Assembly: GCA_964397775.1 (NCBI GenBank)
Contig: CAYNKL010000187.1
Span: 1-8,321, forward strand
Source of the DNA: Allosediminivita sp964397775
GTDB taxonomy: Bacteria > Pseudomonadota > Alphaproteobacteria > Rhodobacterales > Rhodobacteraceae
DNA length: 8,321 bases
Direction of reading: 5' to 3'
In this document: one piece after another, positions 5,871-8,321 of the stretch
How positions within the stretch are numbered: the first letter of the stretch is position 1
Layout: each line of letters begins with the position of its first letter
Notes under the pieces: model-generated
What the model saw: only the letters and a program-made list of their open reading frames with translations
Database searches by the model: none
Told to the model about the DNA's origin: nothing
Position numbers and translations under genes: made by a program

Positions 5871-7240
5871 TCCGTACCGCAGCCCTGCTTCTCTGCCTCG
5901 CGACGCAAGCTCTGGCCCAGGCGCCCGATGGCGTGCAGAAGGACTTCTACGACGATGGCACGCTTGCGCGGGAAATCACGCGCAGCGGTGGCGAACTGGA
6001 TGGTCCCTGGCGGCTCTATTACCCCTCTGGGCAGCTGGAAGAGGAGCAGTTCTATGTCGCGGGCCGCATCGATGGGGTCGAGCGAAAATTCCACGAAAAC
6101 GGCCAGCTTGCCGCCGAAGTACACTGGACCGACGGAGAGCGCGACGGAGACTTTCGCAACTTTGACCGCGACGGCAACCTCACCATGCAGGGTGCTTATG
6201 TCAGGGGGCGGCCCTCCGGCACGCAGGAGGAATTCTGGCCCTCGGGCGCTCCGCGCTCGGTACGGCATTTCGACGAAGGCCGCGAGGTGGGGCTGTCACG
6301 CCGCTGGACGCGCGACGGCGTGCTGACACGCGAGGCCGAATATACCGACACCGGCGTCTTTGTGCGGGAACGGCGCTGGAAGGATGGCGAGCTTCTCTCC
6401 CTGCGCGAACCCGTGCAGATCGACGGCCATGGCGAAGGCGAGAAGCTGACGGAGTACGAGGGGAACTTCACCGAAATCGACATCAAGGCCAAAGGCTACC
6501 GCCTGATCACCCGCCACCTGAAGGACGAGCTGATCGACCGGTCCGAAGTCGTCGACGGTCAGATGCAGGGCTTCTACATCAGCACCGACCCGATCCAGCG
6601 CGACGTGACCCGCGTCACCTATGTCGACAACCAGCCCGACGGGCTCTTTACCCGGACATTGAACGGCAGGGTTCTGGACCGGGGCATGTATGACCACGGC
6701 AAGCGTGTCGGCGAATGGCGTCGGGAAGAGACGACGCCTCTCGTGGAGCTGGAGACCTACGACGCCGAGGGGCGCCTGCACGGCGAACAACGCACCCTCG
6801 GCATGGACGGAAAGGTGCGGAAACGCGCGACCTATGTCGCGGGCACGCTGGACGGGCCGTATGAAGCCTTTGGCCCCGGTGGCGAGATACGCGAGCTGGG
6901 GCAATACGACATGGGCCAGAAGACCGGCCCGTGGCAAGAGATCTCCGGTGAGCTCGAGGACCTCCATTCCGGCAGATATGTCGCCGACAAGCGCGACGGG
7001 CGCTGGACCATCACTGGCGCGGACGGCCATCCGGCCGAGATCGTCCACTACGCCATGGGCGAGGAAAACGGGCTGCATTACTTCTTTTCCCCCGACGGCG
7101 CGGTGGACGAGGTGCAGGCCTGGCGCGACGGTGTCCGCGACGGCTACACCACCTATTATCAGGACGGCCGCCCGCTGCTGCGCGACCTGTGGCGGGACGG
7201 TAGGCTGACCCGGTCCGGCCTTCCGGTCGATCCGGAATGA
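5867..7240 (+). CDS. Secreted MORN-type (MORN_2/YwqK-like) repeat protein
   Basis: A 457-residue protein with a signal peptide (residues 1-18, ALLLCLATQALAQ), so it acts outside the cytoplasm. The rest is built from MORN_2-type repeats, each with a G-x-x-(D/x)-G turn, an aromatic strand (PWRLYYPSG, VERKFHENG, EEFWPSG) and a second strand. The key turn glycines fall at 46, 70, 94, 118 and 142, then at 235, 259, 282, 306, 330, 354, 378, 402 and 426. This is an almost exact 24-residue period with one 23-residue step. A divergent segment (about 143-234) separates the two blocks. Such repeats stack into an elongated beta sheet and usually bind partners; YwqK-type proteins have been labelled antitoxins, but that label does not fit a secreted copy. 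The start is ATG 5867, overlapping the previous stop, with GGAAGAGG at 5852-5859 upstream. The frame is open further back to 5726, but that part overlaps the 710-residue gene and lacks a signal peptide at its start. No cysteine is present after the signal peptide. Confidence 0.9.
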   Translation: MIRTAALLLCLATQALAQAPDGVQKDFYDDGTLAREITRSGGELDGPWRLYYPSGQLEEEQFYVAGRIDGVERKFHENGQLAAEVHWTDGERDGDFRNFDRDGNLTMQGAYVRGRPSGTQEEFWPSGAPRSVRHFDEGREVGLSRRWTRDGVLTREAEYTDTGVFVRERRWKDGELLSLREPVQIDGHGEGEKLTEYEGNFTEIDIKAKGYRLITRHLKDELIDRSEVVDGQMQGFYISTDPIQRDVTRVTYVDNQPDGLFTRTLNGRVLDRGMYDHGKRVGEWRREETTPLVELETYDAEGRLHGEQRTLGMDGKVRKRATYVAGTLDGPYEAFGPGGEIRELGQYDMGQKTGPWQEISGELEDLHSGRYVADKRDGRWTITGADGHPAEIVHYAMGEENGLHYFFSPDGAVDEVQAWRDGVRDGYTTYYQDGRPLLRDLWRDGRLTRSGLPVDPE

Positions 7241-7725
7241 CCTTTGGTCGCGCCCTCCGCACCTGCCTGCGCAAGTTCCTCCGCTTCGGCGGGCGGGCCA
7301 GCCGCGCGGAATACTGGTTCTTCGTGTTGGCTCTGGTGATCGCGAGCTGGGTTGCCGGAGCGCTGGATTACATGCTCTTTGACGGGCGGCATCCCCTTGG
7401 CGTGTTTCTTGCCGTCGTCACCATCCTGCCGATGACATCGGCCGGATGGCGGCGGTTGCACGACGTGAACCGGCGCGGCTGGTGGCTTCTTTTGCCGGGC
7501 ATCGCGTTGCTGATCTTCCTCCTCGGTGCCGTCGCCATTCGCGGCCTGACCGCGCAGCCGATGGCGGAGATCCCCACCGTCAGCACCTCCGAAGGCTGGT
7601 TTTACACCATCATGCTGGGGTTTCCGGCGGTGGCGCTTGTGTCGGCGATCTGGCTCGTCGTGCTGCTGGCGCGAAAGGGCGACCCGCGTGACAACCGGTT
7701 CGGACCACCACCGCAGAATTCCTGA
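7237..7725 (+). CDS. DUF805 family inner-membrane protein
   Basis: A 162-residue membrane protein of the DUF805 (YhaH-like) family. Residues 15-32 read LRFGGRASRAEYWFFVLA, matching the family's GR.SR.EYW..... entry helix. Residues 64-87 include LPMTSAGWRRLHDVNRRGWW, the hallmark RRLHD..R.GWW. The C-terminus GDPRDNRFGPPP matches the usual G....N.YG..P. About four membrane helices are expected (about 26-44, 53-68, 81-101 and 121-145). The function of the family is not established. The ATG overlaps the stop of the MORN-type gene (ATGA), which ties it to the secreted-protein operon, so it may anchor or help deliver those proteins; that is inference. Length is slightly above the 110-150 residues I associate with the family, because of an insertion after residue 100. 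Confidence 0.93.
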   Translation: MTFGRALRTCLRKFLRFGGRASRAEYWFFVLALVIASWVAGALDYMLFDGRHPLGVFLAVVTILPMTSAGWRRLHDVNRRGWWLLLPGIALLIFLLGAVAIRGLTAQPMAEIPTVSTSEGWFYTIMLGFPAVALVSAIWLVVLLARKGDPRDNRFGPPPQNS

Positions 7726-7738
7726 GAGAGGACAGCAA

Positions 7739-8263
7739 ATGAAACATGCCCTGATAACGGTGGCGACCTTGACCTGCCTTGGCACGAGCGCCTTTGCACA
7801 GGACCGGCTGACCACGGCCATGGTCGATTTTCAGACCTACTGTCTTGGACCGGGCGGTGATCTGGACCGGTCGATTTCGAAACTGTCGACCTCGGGCACG
7901 TTCCGGGACGGGCGGCGGCAGGAAACAGGTGGCCTGACCTATGCCAGCTTCACGGGGCCCGACGGCGTGAACGCGTCGGTCATGATCGGCGGGGCGATGT
8001 CGGATGACCGATGCACCATCATCGTGAATGGAGTCGATGATCCGCAAGGCCAGAGCGCATCGCTCGCAACCGCTCTGGCTGAGGCCACGAACAGCCCGTT
8101 CATGGAGTGGGACCCGTTCGGGGATTACGGCAATGGCGGCTTCGGATACCAGACCGATGCGGGCGATATCGTCATTGCGCCGCTCACCACCGGAATTTCG
8201 GATCCCCTCAAACCTGAAACCCCGGCCAAGCGCAGCGCCGAGCCGGGGCCTCGTGCAGGATAG
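7739..8263 (+). CDS. Small secreted protein of unknown function (174 residues, two cysteines)
   Basis: I do not recognise the family. A typical signal peptide occupies residues 1-20 (MKHALITVATLTCLGTSAFA, cleaved before QDRL). The mature protein has two cysteines, Cys35 (FQTYCLGPGG) and Cys92 (DDRCTIIVNG), likely joined by a disulfide in the periplasm. The sequence between them is rich in Gly, Thr and Asp, and a Gly-rich stretch lies at 128-136 (GDYGNGGFG). The start ATG 7739 is preceded by AGAGAGGA at 7725-7732 (6-nt gap), a strong ribosome binding site. The frame is open upstream to 7637, but that part overlaps the DUF805 gene and would bury the signal peptide. It follows the DUF805 gene by 13 nt and is the last gene of the operon. 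The final 14 or so codons (from 8220) overlap a hairpin that probably terminates the convergent gene, so the C-terminal tail PAKRSAEPGPRAG is likely unstructured. Confidence 0.86.
   Translation: MKHALITVATLTCLGTSAFAQDRLTTAMVDFQTYCLGPGGDLDRSISKLSTSGTFRDGRRQETGGLTYASFTGPDGVNASVMIGGAMSDDRCTIIVNGVDDPQGQSASLATALAEATNSPFMEWDPFGDYGNGGFGYQTDAGDIVIAPLTTGISDPLKPETPAKRSAEPGPRAG
8214..8248 (-). terminator. Probable intrinsic terminator of the convergent minus-strand gene, inside the 3' end of the 174-residue gene
   Basis: CCCCGGC (8220-8226) and GCCGGGG (8242-8248) form a 7-bp stem, with an inner GCG/CGC pairing in the 15-nt loop. Read on the minus strand, the right arm is followed by TTTCAGGTTT, a modest T-rich tail. 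On the plus strand it is followed by CCTCGTG. This makes it a terminator for minus-strand transcription, 22 nt after the stop codon at 8270-8272. Confidence 0.5.
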
Positions 8264-8269
8264 GGCGCT

Positions 8270-8321
8270 TTACGCGGAGGGAGGTCCCGGGTCTTCGCTC
8301 CGCTCGCCCGGGAATTCAGCG
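8270..8321 (-). CDS. Probable C-terminal end of a convergent minus-strand gene (rest outside window)
   Basis: On the minus strand the frame is open from the window edge to TAA at 8270-8272 and encodes AEFPGERSEDPGPPSA. Only 16 residues are visible, so nothing can be said about function. Support comes from the proper stop and from the terminator-like hairpin placed just after it. Doubt comes from a palindrome (8285-8313) that supplies most of these codons, so the stretch might instead be non-coding. The stop lies 6 nt beyond the end of the convergent 174-residue gene. Confidence 0.4.
   Translation of the reverse strand, partial: AEFPGERSEDPGPPSA
8285..8313. repeat. Inverted repeat at the window edge
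   Basis: TCCCGGG (8285-8291) and CCCGGGA (8307-8313) form a 7-bp stem around the 15-nt loop TCTTCGCTCCGCTCG. No T-run follows on either strand. It may be a short dispersed palindromic element or simply a GC-rich hairpin at the end of the minus-strand gene. Confidence 0.4.

Noticed and set aside
5867..7240. Toxin-antitoxin role suggested by similarity to YwqK-type MORN proteins
   Set aside because: The protein has a signal peptide and no recognisable toxin gene lies beside it, so the antitoxin label is not supported.
7637..7738. Upstream extension of the 174-residue gene
   Set aside because: It would overlap the DUF805 gene and bury the signal peptide; ATG 7739 has a strong ribosome binding site.

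Overview
The window is GC-rich, with a strong preference for G or C at third codon positions, and its genes are tightly packed with many 4-bp stop/start overlaps. The protein types fit a Gram-negative alphaproteobacterium, most likely of the Rhodobacteraceae. That placement comes from style and protein families; there is no marker gene here to prove it.

Region 1 (1-3047) is the 3' part of a ferric-siderophore uptake operon on the plus strand. It holds the C-terminus of a first FecCD-type permease (cut by the window edge), a second complete FecCD permease, a FepC-like ATPase, and a two-domain siderophore-interacting protein (DUF2218 plus an FAD-binding ferric-siderophore reductase). The genes are joined by ATGA or GTGA overlaps or a 1-nt gap. 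Together they would import an iron chelate across the inner membrane and reduce it in the cytoplasm to release iron. The periplasmic binding protein and the TonB-dependent receptor are not in view. A strong GC hairpin just after the last stop probably ends the operon.

Region 2 (3048-3737) is about 690 bases without an intact gene, and it looks like a rearrangement scar. It carries a short minus-strand frame that looks like the tail of a lost gene (3093-3203), a plus-strand coding-like frame broken by a TAG (up to 3471), and a convincing 5' fragment of a DUF2207 membrane-protein gene on the minus strand (3430-3636). That fragment has its signal peptide and the start of the domain and then runs abruptly into unrelated sequence. 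Next to its start is a near-perfect 25-nt palindrome (3647-3671), which may be an operator.

Region 3 (3738-8263) is a probable four-gene plus-strand operon for envelope proteins: a 710-residue secreted protein of no family I can name, a 457-residue secreted MORN-type repeat protein with a nearly exact 24-residue period, a DUF805 inner-membrane protein, and a 174-residue secreted protein with two cysteines. The first three are joined by 4-bp overlaps and the last follows after 13 nt with its own ribosome binding site. This is the best candidate for an undescribed system; its function cannot be read from the sequence.

Region 4 (8264-8321) contains the probable last residues of a convergent minus-strand gene. 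Its likely terminator hairpin lies inside the 3' end of the 174-residue gene.
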